Shown one piece after another: positions 33,138 through 42,139 of a stretch of DNA of 64,000 bases. Below the pieces are notes generated by a model. That model searched no databases. It saw only the letters and a list, made by a program, of their open reading frames with translations, and had not been told where the DNA came from. This DNA is from Jutongia hominis. Lineage in GTDB: Bacteria > Bacillota > Clostridia > Lachnospirales > Lachnospiraceae. Numbering within the stretch: position 1 is the stretch's first letter; every line of letters starts with the position of its first letter. The position numbers and the translations under genes are program-made. Location: assembly GCF_014384965.1 (NCBI RefSeq), contig NZ_JACRSW010000011.1, positions 3,674-67,673 of the forward strand, in the 5' to 3' direction.

Positions 33138-35552
33138 TCATTCCTCCCTAATGGCAGACAAGATGCTTGTTTTCTTCAACTCGGATTTTGCGTATACAGT
33201 GAAAATCAAATATATAATTGCTAAAACAACGACTAACGCCAGTAGAAACAGCCACGGCAATACCAACGTAATGCAATGGTTCACCGCATCCAATCGTCTA
33301 CAAACAATTGCACTTAAAATGCTTCCAAATACAAGAGCTATTACCAACGAACCTCCGAGGTAAATTCCTATCTCCCTATCCAGCATTGCTTTCAACTGTT
33401 GCCGTGTTGTTCCAACAGCTTCAAGCAAACCGAATTCACGCTTTCTATTCTGAAAATCAACCATAAGCATATTCACAAGACTGATACTTCCAAAGACGAA
33501 CAGAATAGCAGAAGTCATATATAGAGCATTTATAGATGCACTGTATCGATGCTGAATATTTTTAATCGTTTGTTCAATCGTATTTACTTCTATTTTTTCA
33601 TTTTTATCCGCAATCTTCTGAACTGCGGTCAAAACTTCATCAAAACGTCCCTCTGAATTTTTAACCGCCAGAATCCCCGTCTGTTCCGTTATCCCTGTCA
33701 GTTTCTTTGCTGTGTCATAAGTCATAATGAAGTAGGGGCTTCCGGGAACAACCGGGCTATCCTCCATTAAATCAGACCTATTGTATGTGCCTACAACAAC
33801 GGCTTCCACATCAAAGGTTCTACCATCAAAAGCTCTGCCCTCAATCTTCAAAGCATCGCCAACTTGTGCTATGTCTTCTGCAACCAATATTCCATTTTTC
33901 TCAACCATATCGTCGTAATCTGCTGTTCCAGAGGATAACACCGCCTGCTTTTCTTCTGTCTGTTCCCGATTTAAGGTTGGAAAGAAGTCTGAAATGCTCG
34001 TGATAGAACCACTTTCGCCCGAAAAAGTAGCTGTCATATAAACGCTGTCAAATGCGGTAATTTTTTCTATCCCATCTACCTTTTCTAATTCCTGCATCAA
34101 TGCCTGATCTTCAAGTGGATTTTCTTCCAGTTGCAATTTTGCGCTTCCGTATGGCTCCGCTTCGTTATCGAAAGAGCTGCCAACTGTATTTCTTATTTGT
34201 ATAAGAATGTTACCGGCAGGATAATATTTGAAACTTGCCTGTTTTGCCGGATCAATAGAACCAGCAACCGTAGAAGTAACCAGTAAAAGAGCTCCGCTTA
34301 CTCCAAGCATTAAAAGCGTCAGAACTGCTTTTTGTTTGTTTCTTTGTATATTTATTTTCGCCAGATTAAACGGCGTAAGTTTCCGATGCAGTTTTGAGCT
34401 GCTTTTTGCCTTTCCAGCATACGCAAGGTATTTAGCACCCTCTACCGGGGAAGTATTCATTGCTACTCGGACAGGCTTAAAAATGGCAATATTCACTGTT
34501 ACAAAGGCTACTGCGGCAATCAGTACAGCATAAATAACTGTTGTTTTTAGCCGGAATCCATCAGGACAGCCAATAAATCCAATCAGTACACCAATGACAA
34601 GCCCCAAAGGAATACCAGCTAAGGCATATAAACGTCCCTCTTTACTTGCCATCCGTTTAATCTGTCTTTTTGTCATGCCAACTGTCCGCAGTTGCCCAAA
34701 CATCTGAACATTTTTTACAATCTTTGTGTAAAAAACACCATAGACAATCGTTGCCGCCAAAATAGCCGTCAACGCCGCCAGTAGTGGTACTGGAATCGGA
34801 ATACCCGATGTTATCACACCCGACATAACAGCAGAATACTCTGTAAGCATTACCTGTTCCTCGACAATGCCTGTATTTTGTATTGCTTTGCCGGCAAAAT
34901 TAAGAATAGCCGTGGAACTTATGGCGTCTGTATTCAACCGCGTATATGCTGTAACCTGAAAAGAATCTTTTGCCAAATCTTGGGCAAGCTCTTTACTAAC
35001 ATAAATAAAATATCCGTTGCTTTCTTTCGTATTATTCAAAACACCTGAAAGTGTATATTCTGCTTTCTGTCCTGTTCCAGTCAGGTCAATAGAAATTGTA
35101 TCGCCAGTCTGATAGGATTTTCCTAAAAAATCAAGGTAGTTCTGGGGGAGCATAATCTCATCCGCTTTCTGCGGCACACTTCCCTGAAAAGTTTTTTCTT
35201 CCTGATGTAAAAAATAATCTTCATTTCCATAAGCAACAGTAATTGTTTTATTTTCAACATAAAACACACCTATAGCGGAATATTCGCCAACCCATGTAAT
35301 ATTTTCGTTTTGATGCAGCTGAGCCGTTTGTTCGTCTGTAACTCCCAAAATGCCAATCTGCGCTTTATTCCTCTGTGTGTTCTTGAATTTCTCTTGTGTA
35401 CCTGTTGATATTAGGAGAATCGAAAAAACCATACAGACAGAGATGGCGATTGTCAAAAGCAGAAATGCCTTGTTTCTCTTATCCGCTTGCATACTCCTAC
35501 CTGCCAATTTTTTTACAATGGCACTTGTATCATTCTCAAAAGGCCATGTCAT
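33138..35552 (-). CDS. FtsX-type ABC transporter permease
   Basis: An 804-residue permease with the MacB/BceB-like layout: N-terminal membrane segment (about 28-50), long extracellular domain, a three-segment FtsX block (about 260-370), a second segment (about 410-430), another extracellular domain, and a C-terminal three-segment block (about 680-790) with FGSISLVNMLMVDFQNRKREFGLLEAVG. Works with the ATPase 14 bp upstream. Its base composition is lower in GC than the ATPase, kinase and regulator genes of the same operon. Confidence 0.88.
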   Translation of the reverse strand: MTWPFENDTSAIVKKLAGRSMQADKRNKAFLLLTIAISVCMVFSILLISTGTQEKFKNTQRNKAQIGILGVTDEQTAQLHQNENITWVGEYSAIGVFYVENKTITVAYGNEDYFLHQEEKTFQGSVPQKADEIMLPQNYLDFLGKSYQTGDTISIDLTGTGQKAEYTLSGVLNNTKESNGYFIYVSKELAQDLAKDSFQVTAYTRLNTDAISSTAILNFAGKAIQNTGIVEEQVMLTEYSAVMSGVITSGIPIPVPLLAALTAILAATIVYGVFYTKIVKNVQMFGQLRTVGMTKRQIKRMASKEGRLYALAGIPLGLVIGVLIGFIGCPDGFRLKTTVIYAVLIAAVAFVTVNIAIFKPVRVAMNTSPVEGAKYLAYAGKAKSSSKLHRKLTPFNLAKINIQRNKQKAVLTLLMLGVSGALLLVTSTVAGSIDPAKQASFKYYPAGNILIQIRNTVGSSFDNEAEPYGSAKLQLEENPLEDQALMQELEKVDGIEKITAFDSVYMTATFSGESGSITSISDFFPTLNREQTEEKQAVLSSGTADYDDMVEKNGILVAEDIAQVGDALKIEGRAFDGRTFDVEAVVVGTYNRSDLMEDSPVVPGSPYFIMTYDTAKKLTGITEQTGILAVKNSEGRFDEVLTAVQKIADKNEKIEVNTIEQTIKNIQHRYSASINALYMTSAILFVFGSISLVNMLMVDFQNRKREFGLLEAVGTTRQQLKAMLDREIGIYLGGSLVIALVFGSILSAIVCRRLDAVNHCITLVLPWLFLLALVVVLAIIYLIFTVYAKSELKKTSILSAIREE

Positions 35553-35566
35553 AGTCTGCCACCTCC

Positions 35567-36232
35567 TTATTCCACAATCTTGCCATCCTCAATGCGGACA
35601 ATCCGATCTGCAAGACGGGCTATGTCGTTATTGTGGGTAATCATCACAACAGTCTGCCGGAACTCCGCACTTGTGCGCTTGATAAGCCCCAACACCTCGG
35701 CGCTGGTCTTGCTGTCAAGGTTGCCGGTCGGCTCGTCAGCCAGCACGATAGCCGGTTTGGTAATCAGGGCGCGGGCGATAGCCACACGCTGCTGCTGGCC
35801 GCCGGAAAGATTATTCGGCATATTTTTCAGTTTATCTTCCAGCCCCAGCAGGTGAACGATCTCGTCCAAAAACTTCTGATCCACCGTGTCCCCGTCCAAC
35901 TCCACCGGCAGGACAATGTTCTCATACACATTCAGGATGGGAACAAGGTTATAGTTCTGGAAGATAAAGCCGATGTTGCGGCGGCGAAAGATGGTAAGCT
36001 GCTCGTCGTTCTTCTTTGCCAGTTCTTCGCCCCGGACGATCACGGTTCCGCTGGTGGGAGTGTCCAGCCCGCCCATCATGTGAAGCAGGGTGGACTTGCC
36101 GCTGCCGGAGGTTCCCACAACAGCCACAAACTCGCCGTCCTCCACGGAGAAATTTACGCCGTCAAGGGCGCGGGTAATGTTCGGTTCTGTACCGTAATAC
36201 TTTTTCAGGTCAATAGTCTGTAAAATGCTCAT
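35567..36232 (-). CDS. MacB/LolD-type ABC transporter ATPase
   Basis: A 222-residue ATPase: Walker A GTSGSGKSTLLHMMGGLD (about 40), FIFQNYNLVP Q-loop, signature LSGGQQQRVAIARAL (about 142), Walker B IVLADEPTGNLD (about 165), ITHNNDIA. The start after GAAAGGAG is preferred; the longer frame has no ribosome binding site. GC-rich compared with neighbours in the window. Confidence 0.9.
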   Translation of the reverse strand: MSILQTIDLKKYYGTEPNITRALDGVNFSVEDGEFVAVVGTSGSGKSTLLHMMGGLDTPTSGTVIVRGEELAKKNDEQLTIFRRRNIGFIFQNYNLVPILNVYENIVLPVELDGDTVDQKFLDEIVHLLGLEDKLKNMPNNLSGGQQQRVAIARALITKPAIVLADEPTGNLDSKTSAEVLGLIKRTSAEFRQTVVMITHNNDIARLADRIVRIEDGKIVE

Positions 36233-36409
36233 ACTCAAAACTCCTTTCAAGGCTTTCTGCCTGTTGATAAGGCTATTGTAAAACCCAAATGTCCGCGAAA
36301 TGTTACAGTGGCCAAAAAATTTCATTGAAAATCGGGGTGAAATGTTACAATGCTCGGACATTTCAAAAAAATTTACGGCGGGCAGCCGGAAATGGCCGTC
36401 CGCCGCATT

Positions 36410-37441
36410 CTATTTTGTCGGCAGCATAATGGAAAATTCCGAACCCTTGCCAGGCTCCGAAACCACTTTGATATAGCCGCCCTGCCGCGTTACGATCTCG
36501 CGGGCCAGATACAGGCCAATGCCCACGCCCTGTTGTTCGTGTACTTCTTCCTCACGATAGAAGCGCCGGAAGATGGCGGCCTGATTGCTTTCGGAAATGC
36601 CCTTGCCGGTGTCGGTCACTTTGATCTCCACATACATTTCCCACAGCACCACCGACACAGCGATTTTCCCGCCTGCCGGGGTGTACTTCACTGCATTGTC
36701 CAGCAGGTTAAAGAGGGCTTCGGATGTCCACTTGCTGTCATGGAAAACGGTCAAATCCTCCGGACAGTCCACGGACACGGCAATTTCCTTTTTCTCCGCT
36801 GCATACACGATCCCACTCATGGCCTGCGCCACGGTATCAAAGAGGCGGCCCGGTTTCTTGTCCAACTGGATCACGCCCGTTTCCAGCCGGGAGGTTTTCA
36901 CAAGGGCTTGAAAGAGAAAGTCCAGCTTATCCGTCTGGCTGCGGATTCCCCGGATAAAGTCGGTGCGCTCCGCCTCGGTCATAGGCTTTTCCAGCAGCGT
37001 GTCCGTCGCCATTTTCAGATTGCTTACCGGCGTTTTCACCTGATGGGAAATATCCGATACAAGGGTCTGTAACTCCTGCCGTTCCTCGTCCACCCGGCGG
37101 TGGTTCTCCTGCATGATCTGGTAAAGCCTTGCCAGCCGGTGTCCAATTCTGGCAAGCTGGGTTTCGCTGTCCTCTGGCCGCCGGGGTGCTTCATTTCCGG
37201 CGATCATGTGGTCTAAGGTCTGGCACAGGTCAGCGGTAAACTGCGACAACCGCTTTCCAAACGCCTGCGTCAGTACAAAAATCCCCACAAGGGCGCACAA
37301 CAGCAGCGCCCCGCCCGTCAGCAGCACCGCCGTCTGTTTTGTCACAAAAAACAGGGCTATGGTGATCCCGGACATGGAGAGGACAAGCCCTATTGCCACC
37401 CGGCCAAATAGCCGCTTTACCGAGAGGTTCTGAAACTTCAT
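36410..37441 (-). CDS. Sensor histidine kinase of the FtsX-ABC system
   Basis: A 343-residue kinase with two membrane segments near the N-terminus (about 13-33 and 38-58) with almost no extracellular loop, HAMP-like linker, H-box VSDISHQVKTPVSNLKMATD (His about 132), N-box FNLLDNAVKYTP, G1 DTGKGIS, G2 GVGIGLYLA. Overlaps the response regulator stop by four bases (ATGA). GC-rich. Confidence 0.9.
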   Translation of the reverse strand: MKFQNLSVKRLFGRVAIGLVLSMSGITIALFFVTKQTAVLLTGGALLLCALVGIFVLTQAFGKRLSQFTADLCQTLDHMIAGNEAPRRPEDSETQLARIGHRLARLYQIMQENHRRVDEERQELQTLVSDISHQVKTPVSNLKMATDTLLEKPMTEAERTDFIRGIRSQTDKLDFLFQALVKTSRLETGVIQLDKKPGRLFDTVAQAMSGIVYAAEKKEIAVSVDCPEDLTVFHDSKWTSEALFNLLDNAVKYTPAGGKIAVSVVLWEMYVEIKVTDTGKGISESNQAAIFRRFYREEEVHEQQGVGIGLYLAREIVTRQGGYIKVVSEPGKGSEFSIMLPTK

Positions 37442-38130
37442 TTTACCTCGCCTCCCGTCCATTGATAGCCCATGCCGTAAACGGTCTTGATGTATGGCAC
37501 ACCTCCGTCGGCTTCAATCTTGCTGCGAATCCGGCTGATGGAGGTTGTCAGGGTGTGTTCGTCCACAAACCTCTCGTCTATATCCCACAGCTTTTCCAAA
37601 AGCTGCCCACGGGTCAGCACTTGCCGGGGATTTTTGCGGAACAGGTTCAGCATTTTGTACTCCATCGGGGATAGGGTCAGGGGCTTGCCGTTTAGGGAAG
37701 CCGTCTGCTCCGAGAAGTCCAGAAACAGCCTCCCGTCGTCGTAAATGTCCTTGGCCGGTTTGTGGTGTTCCAGCATGGCGAACATGGCTTTGATTTTCCG
37801 CTGCAAGGCCCCGATCACAAAGGGCTTTGTGATATAGTCTACCGCGCCCACCTCATAGCCCCGTATCTGGTCGCTCTCCTGATCGTTGGCGGTCAGGAAA
37901 ATTACAATGGTGTCCGGGTGCTGGGGCTTTATCAGCTTGCACAGCTCAAAACCATTCCCGTCCGGCAGGTTAATGTCCAGCAGCACTAAATCAAATTCGC
38001 GCTGGCGGATGGCGTCGGCTGCGGTTCTGGCATTTAGGGCAGAAGTCACGCCGTAGCCGTCTGCGGTCAGGTTATAGTCTAACATCTTATTCAAAAAACT
38101 GTCGTCCTCGACAATTAAAATCTGCTTCAT
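37438..38130 (-). CDS. OmpR-family response regulator of the FtsX-ABC system
   Basis: A 230-residue regulator: VEDD acidic pocket, phosphorylated Asp in LVLLDINLPDG (about 51), Lys in YITKPF, winged helix with LSPMEYKMLNLFRKNPRQVL and TTSISRIRSKIEADGG. The ATG at 38128-38130 follows AAAGGAAGTGAGG. The open frame continues 110 codons upstream through a terminator and an XRE remnant and is not real there. First gene of the operon to 33.1 kb; it likely activates the transporter in response to an antimicrobial. Confidence 0.92.
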   Translation of the reverse strand: MKQILIVEDDSFLNKMLDYNLTADGYGVTSALNARTAADAIRQREFDLVLLDINLPDGNGFELCKLIKPQHPDTIVIFLTANDQESDQIRGYEVGAVDYITKPFVIGALQRKIKAMFAMLEHHKPAKDIYDDGRLFLDFSEQTASLNGKPLTLSPMEYKMLNLFRKNPRQVLTRGQLLEKLWDIDERFVDEHTLTTSISRIRSKIEADGGVPYIKTVYGMGYQWTGGEVK

Positions 38131-38250
38131 ATCCTCACTTCCTTTGCTTTTTTCAGATAGTATAACAGGCAAATGTCCGCGAATTGTTACAAGGACAAAT
38201 ATATTTATCATTTTACAGCTTTTTTCTGTGTACTGCAATTTTATAAAAGA

Positions 38251-38279
38251 AAGGACAGCAGTATCAAATTGCTGTCCTT
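38251..38279 (-). terminator. Terminator between the XRE remnant and the regulator operon
   Basis: Perfect 10-bp stem AAGGACAGCA/TGCTGTCCTT with a 9-base loop, followed by TCTTTTAT on the minus strand. Confidence 0.8.
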
Positions 38280-38338
38280 GCGGTTTATTATAGCTGGTAG
38301 TGTATAAGCGTGGGTTCATCATATTTTGTGTGGTATCT

Positions 38339-38476
38339 TTAACTATGGGAAACTCCACACTCCCATTTCGATATTGTTTTATCACTGATTCCCAACACTT
38401 CAGATAATTGTTTCTGTGTATACCCTTTTGCCTTTCTTTCATCAGAAATAAACTTTCCAATTTTTACCTGATCCAT
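38339..38476 (-). pseudogene. XRE helix-turn-helix fragment
   Basis: A 45-codon frame (MDQVKIGKFISDERKAKGYT, QKQLSEVLGISDKTISKWEC) that is the first four helices of a Cro/CI regulator and stops after GVSHS. Typical proteins continue PEVSLLLPLC and a membrane or helical domain, so this is a 5' remnant, possibly still able to bind DNA. A terminator follows 60 bp later. Confidence 0.65.
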
Positions 38477-38530
38477 TGTTTTCCTCCTTTCTGCTCCAAG
38501 TGTAGTATAAAAAATTGCTTCTTCACACCC

Positions 38531-38577
38531 ACGTAGCGTAGAGAATGGTGAATATATGCGGATTCTACGCTTCGTAG
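38531..38577. promoter_or_regulatory. CTACG-type inverted repeats
   Basis: CTACGCTTCGTAG (38565-38577) is a palindrome with 5-bp arms, and ACGTAGCGTAG (38531-38541) is related; AGCGTAGA and TCTACGCT also pair across 24 bp. They lie upstream of the XRE fragment and are probable operators for it or its lost full-length form. Confidence 0.45.
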
Positions 38578-38622
38578 AGTATATAATATCTACTGATTTC
38601 CTGTTTAATCTATATCATAATA

Positions 38623-39309
38623 TTACCATAAATCATATTGTTTCATAGTTTCTGCATTTCGATATTCATGCTTCTCATAATATCCTATCAGCTTACCTTC
38701 ATCTCTAAGTGCCACCATGTAAACATCTTTATTCTGTTTCTCATTGTGAAAAGTATAGACGAAATTATGACTTTCATCTGCTGCAAACCAGTCCACTACC
38801 TGCTGTATTTTATCCCTGGATTCCGTATTATGACAATCTGATAAACTTTTTCCGATAAGTTTATCTCCACCTCGCTTTGCATAGCTGATAACAGCTGCCG
38901 GATTCATGTAGATAATCTCATGTTTAAGATTGCATATAACAACAGATGCCCTGTCCTGATCAACAATACTCTTATAAAAGCTGACATAGGATTTAAACTT
39001 AGTTACCTTTTCATTATCCAGCCTCTTTTGAAGTTGTGGTTTCTTTCTTCGATAATAATCGTATATCTCTCCATCAGGTATCCAGATTTGTGCCTCATTT
39101 ATCTTATCAAGTACAGCTTCAACAATCTGTTCATCTGCCAGTAAATCAGGTACTTTATCATGCTCTGTAACATATTTTTTGTATTCCTCAAACACCCAGC
39201 CTGTAATCTTATCCTTCTGTTTCATCTTGAAATTACTAAATGTCTTATTCATCTGTAAATGCTGACCATCTATCTTTTTATGTATTTTTGTCTTTTTACT
39301 TTTTGTCAA
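38623..39309 (-). CDS. PAS-domain ICE protein
   Basis: A 228-residue protein. The N-terminal 100 residues are basic and unrecognised (KDKITGWVFEEYKKYVTEHD). Residues 115-215 form a PAS sensor-like domain (VVICNLKHEIIYMNPAAVISYAK start, LIGKSLSDCH, then TFHNEKQNKDVYMVALRDEG). No kinase or cyclase output domain. TTG start after GGTGGGAGAAAT, the same as in the left-hand remnant. Last gene of the conjugation-associated block; perhaps a small-molecule sensor. Confidence 0.7.
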   Translation of the reverse strand: MTKSKKTKIHKKIDGQHLQMNKTFSNFKMKQKDKITGWVFEEYKKYVTEHDKVPDLLADEQIVEAVLDKINEAQIWIPDGEIYDYYRRKKPQLQKRLDNEKVTKFKSYVSFYKSIVDQDRASVVICNLKHEIIYMNPAAVISYAKRGGDKLIGKSLSDCHNTESRDKIQQVVDWFAADESHNFVYTFHNEKQNKDVYMVALRDEGKLIGYYEKHEYRNAETMKQYDLW

Positions 39310-39414
39310 ATTTCTCCCACCTTTATATAATTAGCAACTTTTGCAAGTATAGCGCATATTTCGCATTTATCTTTTCACATTATAACATCTATCATATTTA
39401 TCCGTATTAAAAAA

Positions 39415-39437
39415 GGACGCAGAATCTCTCCCACGTC
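39415..39437 (-). terminator. Terminator after the coiled-coil gene
   Basis: Stem GGACG/CGTCC with a 13-base loop followed by TTTTTTAA on the minus strand, seven bases past the stop codon of the gene at 39445. Confidence 0.7.
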
Positions 39438-39444
39438 CTCACAT

Positions 39445-40365
39445 CTATCTGGCTTTATCTTCTCTTACCTTCGATACTTCCTTATGTGCCGCTTCCTGCT
39501 TCACCTCATCCACACCTCTAGCCTCAAATGCATCTGCATTATACTGATACTCCTGTGGTTCAGCAACCATTGACGAGTATACAATCTCCGCTTCCACTCG
39601 CTCAGTTTCTGTCCTCTCCGGTTCTGTCTGTTCCTGCTTATTCGCATTCTCCATATGCTTTTCCTTATCAAGCTGCACATTCATAGCGAGATTATCCAGC
39701 TTAACAATCGAAGCATCCAGATGTAGTTCCATTGACACAAGCATCTTTTTCACTGCTTTCATAGGTGCAAGCACCGCCTTTGTAATGGGATGGTTCTGCT
39801 CTTTCTGTGAGTAATCCACCTCCGGTTTGTCAGCAAAAGTGCGGAATGCATTGGCTGCTGTCTGCCCTGCTTCTCGAAATCCTTTTGCAAGAAGTGCTGT
39901 CTTTGCTATATCCTTATCCGTGGTCTTGATTGCGCCTCTTACATTTTCCCGGATATTAATAAGTCTTTTCTTAATTCCTAAGAACTCAGACACCCTGTAT
40001 AATGCAGCTCTTCCCTTTGCCTTTGCTTCATCGACTATGCCCTTAGCAGTAGATTTGACCTGTTCTTTCACTTCTAATACCTGTGACTTTATCTGCTCAC
40101 ATCTGGTATTAAGTCGCTCCTGTGCTTCTGACAATGCCTTTTTTGCATTATTGACAAGTGTATCTTCCTGCATTTCTTTAATCTGGTTCTGCATATGAGT
40201 AAGTTCTTCCGTCATGGAATCAATCTTTTTCTCCAGTCCATCCACATAGCTGCATATCTCAAATACATCGTTTGCCTGCTCTTTCATGGCATTCTTCTTT
40301 AATAATTCGAGAAGTTCTCTTATGACCTCCTCATTGGTAAGTGTTTTTCCTGCTTCCATATCCAT
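39445..40365 (-). CDS. Coiled-coil ICE protein
   Basis: A 306-residue, highly charged protein. Residues 25-110 are a long coiled coil (LEKKIDSMTEELTHMQNQIK, EAQERLNTRCEQIKSQVLEV), then basic helices and an acidic, low-complexity tail. No membrane segment or catalytic motif. A member of the DUF6674-like proteins that accompany this ICE class, by my recollection; function unknown. In the remnant at 1-2 kb this gene is exactly the part deleted. Confidence 0.6.
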   Translation of the reverse strand: MDMEAGKTLTNEEVIRELLELLKKNAMKEQANDVFEICSYVDGLEKKIDSMTEELTHMQNQIKEMQEDTLVNNAKKALSEAQERLNTRCEQIKSQVLEVKEQVKSTAKGIVDEAKAKGRAALYRVSEFLGIKKRLINIRENVRGAIKTTDKDIAKTALLAKGFREAGQTAANAFRTFADKPEVDYSQKEQNHPITKAVLAPMKAVKKMLVSMELHLDASIVKLDNLAMNVQLDKEKHMENANKQEQTEPERTETERVEAEIVYSSMVAEPQEYQYNADAFEARGVDEVKQEAAHKEVSKVREDKAR

Positions 40366-40424
40366 TCTGTTTCCTCCATTCTGAAACGGGGCAGCCTTGA
40401 CCGCCCCTATAACCTGATTACTAA

Positions 40425-41114
40425 TTATCGAAAGGGTGTTGCCTCTTTGTCCTTCTCTTTATCGGGATTGCCATGATGTTTCTCGGCACTCTCCCTCGCC
40501 TTTTCATTGCTCTTATCCTTTGCTTTCTCATATTCCGAGATAATCTCATTATAGAGTTTTTCCCTGAAATCCTTTGTGACCGGATAGCAGACATCCTGGT
40601 AGATTGGCTTTCCCTGCTCATCCACCTGCTTTGTCTTATAAGATGGCATTGATACAAAGATTTTCTCTTTTCCCTGCACGATATTGATGTTATTTACGAT
40701 GAAACTATTTTCAAAATAAATGCGGGCAAGTCCCTTGATGTTACTGCCTTCCCTCTCATAAGGTGTCACAGTTACGGAAAACTCAGGCATTTCCTGTGTT
40801 CTGTCCTGCTTCTGTGTCTCCTCTTTCTCCGGTTCTTTGATTCTTGCATAGGCATCAAGGATATTGGTATAGAGTTCCTCTCGAAACTCTGCTGTGATAG
40901 GATTGCACACATCCTTATAGATCACGCCATTGCTTTCATCACGCTCATTGGAGCGGTATCTAGGCATTGATACGAAAAGCTCTCCCTTGTCCTTATTCTC
41001 AAGGATTGCTATATTGGTAATCTTAAATGAATCACCAAATACTACTGTTGCAAATCCTTTGATGTTGCTGCCCTCTTTCGCTCTTACTTCGTTTACCTTA
41101 ATTGAATACTTCAT
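40425..41114 (-). CDS. Protein with two SpoVG domains
   Basis: A 229-residue protein with two tandem SpoVG-like modules: residues 1-85 (IKVNEVRAKEGSNIKGFATV, FVSMPRYR, ICNPITAEFREELY-type end) and 105-195 (VTPYEREGSNIKGLARIYFE, FVSMPSYK, YPVTKDFREKLY), joined by a Glu/Gln-rich linker. SpoVG is a small nucleic-acid-binding regulator in Firmicutes; the tandem form is found in conjugative elements. Followed by a Lys/Glu-rich tail. Confidence 0.82.
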   Translation of the reverse strand: MKYSIKVNEVRAKEGSNIKGFATVVFGDSFKITNIAILENKDKGELFVSMPRYRSNERDESNGVIYKDVCNPITAEFREELYTNILDAYARIKEPEKEETQKQDRTQEMPEFSVTVTPYEREGSNIKGLARIYFENSFIVNNINIVQGKEKIFVSMPSYKTKQVDEQGKPIYQDVCYPVTKDFREKLYNEIISEYEKAKDKSNEKARESAEKHHGNPDKEKDKEATPFR

Positions 41115-41117
41115 ATG

Positions 41118-41516
41118 CTATTCCTCGCTTTCTTTTTGTTCTTTGTTTTTCTCCGGTATGATAAGCTCACACCAAAGCTGCTCTATCTGTTCACAAGACA
41201 ATCTGCCATTAAGCCAGTTGCCAAGTGTAACAACCATTCCATCCTGCTCATAATAGAGCCACTCCTGTGTTTCAATGTTCCCCTCATACACGATGGTCAC
41301 ATCAAAATCAGGCATGAATAATCCTTCCTCTGCATCCCATACACAGGCTATTCCCTGTCTGAGTGTCAGATTCAGGCTTTCGACATACACAGACCAGCCG
41401 CTTACGACTATCTGAAAGTCATCATCAATCTCTGCAATATCATCCTCGATGTCGATTAGCTCTTCCATCTCTGATACAGCTTCTTCCACATCACACAGTC
41501 TGTATCTTTTATTCAT
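41118..41516 (-). CDS. Acidic ICE protein of unknown function
   Basis: A 132-residue acidic protein (MNKRYRLCDVEEAVSEMEEL start, then IVVSGWSVYVESLNLTLRQG and LGNWLNGRLSCEQIEQLWCE). The ATG at 41514-41516 overlaps the sortase stop and follows AGGAGG; the longer frame lies inside the sortase gene. I do not recognise the family. Coupled to the sortase and SpoVG genes. Confidence 0.6.
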   Translation of the reverse strand: MNKRYRLCDVEEAVSEMEELIDIEDDIAEIDDDFQIVVSGWSVYVESLNLTLRQGIACVWDAEEGLFMPDFDVTIVYEGNIETQEWLYYEQDGMVVTLGNWLNGRLSCEQIEQLWCELIIPEKNKEQKESEE

Positions 41517-42126
41517 CCACAACTGCCTCCTTATATCTGCATCTGACCACAAAACGCATAGTACCCTTCTGCGAACAGGTAAAAAGAGTTAATTCTTTTT
41601 CCTCTCCCTGAGTCTTGATGCTGTTGTCATAAGGATTTACCACCTCTGTACCTGTTACCTCATAGATATGAGTCTGTCCGTTTTTGTCGATAATTGTCAC
41701 ATTATCTCCTATGGAAATCTGATTTAGTGGTGTGAAAAATGTGCCATATCTGCTACCATTATGACCGCACAGCACACAGTTACCACTTTCTCCGATTCCT
41801 GCTGTCTCAGGTATGTGACCAATCCCGACATTAAGGACATCCACACTCGTTCCTTCCATTACCGGATATCTGATATCTATGCTCGGTATCTCAATGATGC
41901 CGATAACACCGCCTTCTTTAAGAATGGCTTCATCCTCTTCACTAATGGAGGTTTGCTCTTCCTCCACATCTGTTTCTTCATCGTAATCATCCTCCAATGT
42001 CTGCTCAAATTCACTTATGAGCTGTTCTGTCTGTTTTTCTCCGGTTGCCCGCCAGAAAAAAGGGACTGCCATAATGGCAATCCCTGCTGTAATCAGTAGT
42101 CCTGCGACCACTTTTCTTATGCTCAT
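41509..42126 (-). CDS. Sortase (class D-like)
   Basis: A 205-residue sortase. N-terminal membrane anchor (residues 5-24), acidic stalk, catalytic domain with His in CVLCGHNGSRYGTFF (about 120), Cys in LTLFTCSQKG (about 185) and Arg in MRFVVRCRY (about 194). It should attach an LPxTG-like surface protein of the element, perhaps an adhesin for mating; no substrate is in the window. ATG at 42124-42126 after AGGAGAGTG. Confidence 0.88.
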   Translation of the reverse strand: MSIRKVVAGLLITAGIAIMAVPFFWRATGEKQTEQLISEFEQTLEDDYDEETDVEEEQTSISEEDEAILKEGGVIGIIEIPSIDIRYPVMEGTSVDVLNVGIGHIPETAGIGESGNCVLCGHNGSRYGTFFTPLNQISIGDNVTIIDKNGQTHIYEVTGTEVVNPYDNSIKTQGEEKELTLFTCSQKGTMRFVVRCRYKEAVVDE

Positions 42127-42139
42127 ATTATTCACTCTC

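Noticed and set aside
35633..37674. Long plus-strand open frames opposite the GC-rich ATPase, kinase and regulator genes
   Set aside because: They are antisense shadows caused by high GC in the third codon position; the minus-strand genes have clear domains.
38131..38460. A 110-residue N-terminal extension of the response regulator
   Set aside because: The frame crosses a perfect terminator and an XRE fragment in another frame; receiver domains begin at the ATG at 38128-38130, which has a good ribosome binding site.
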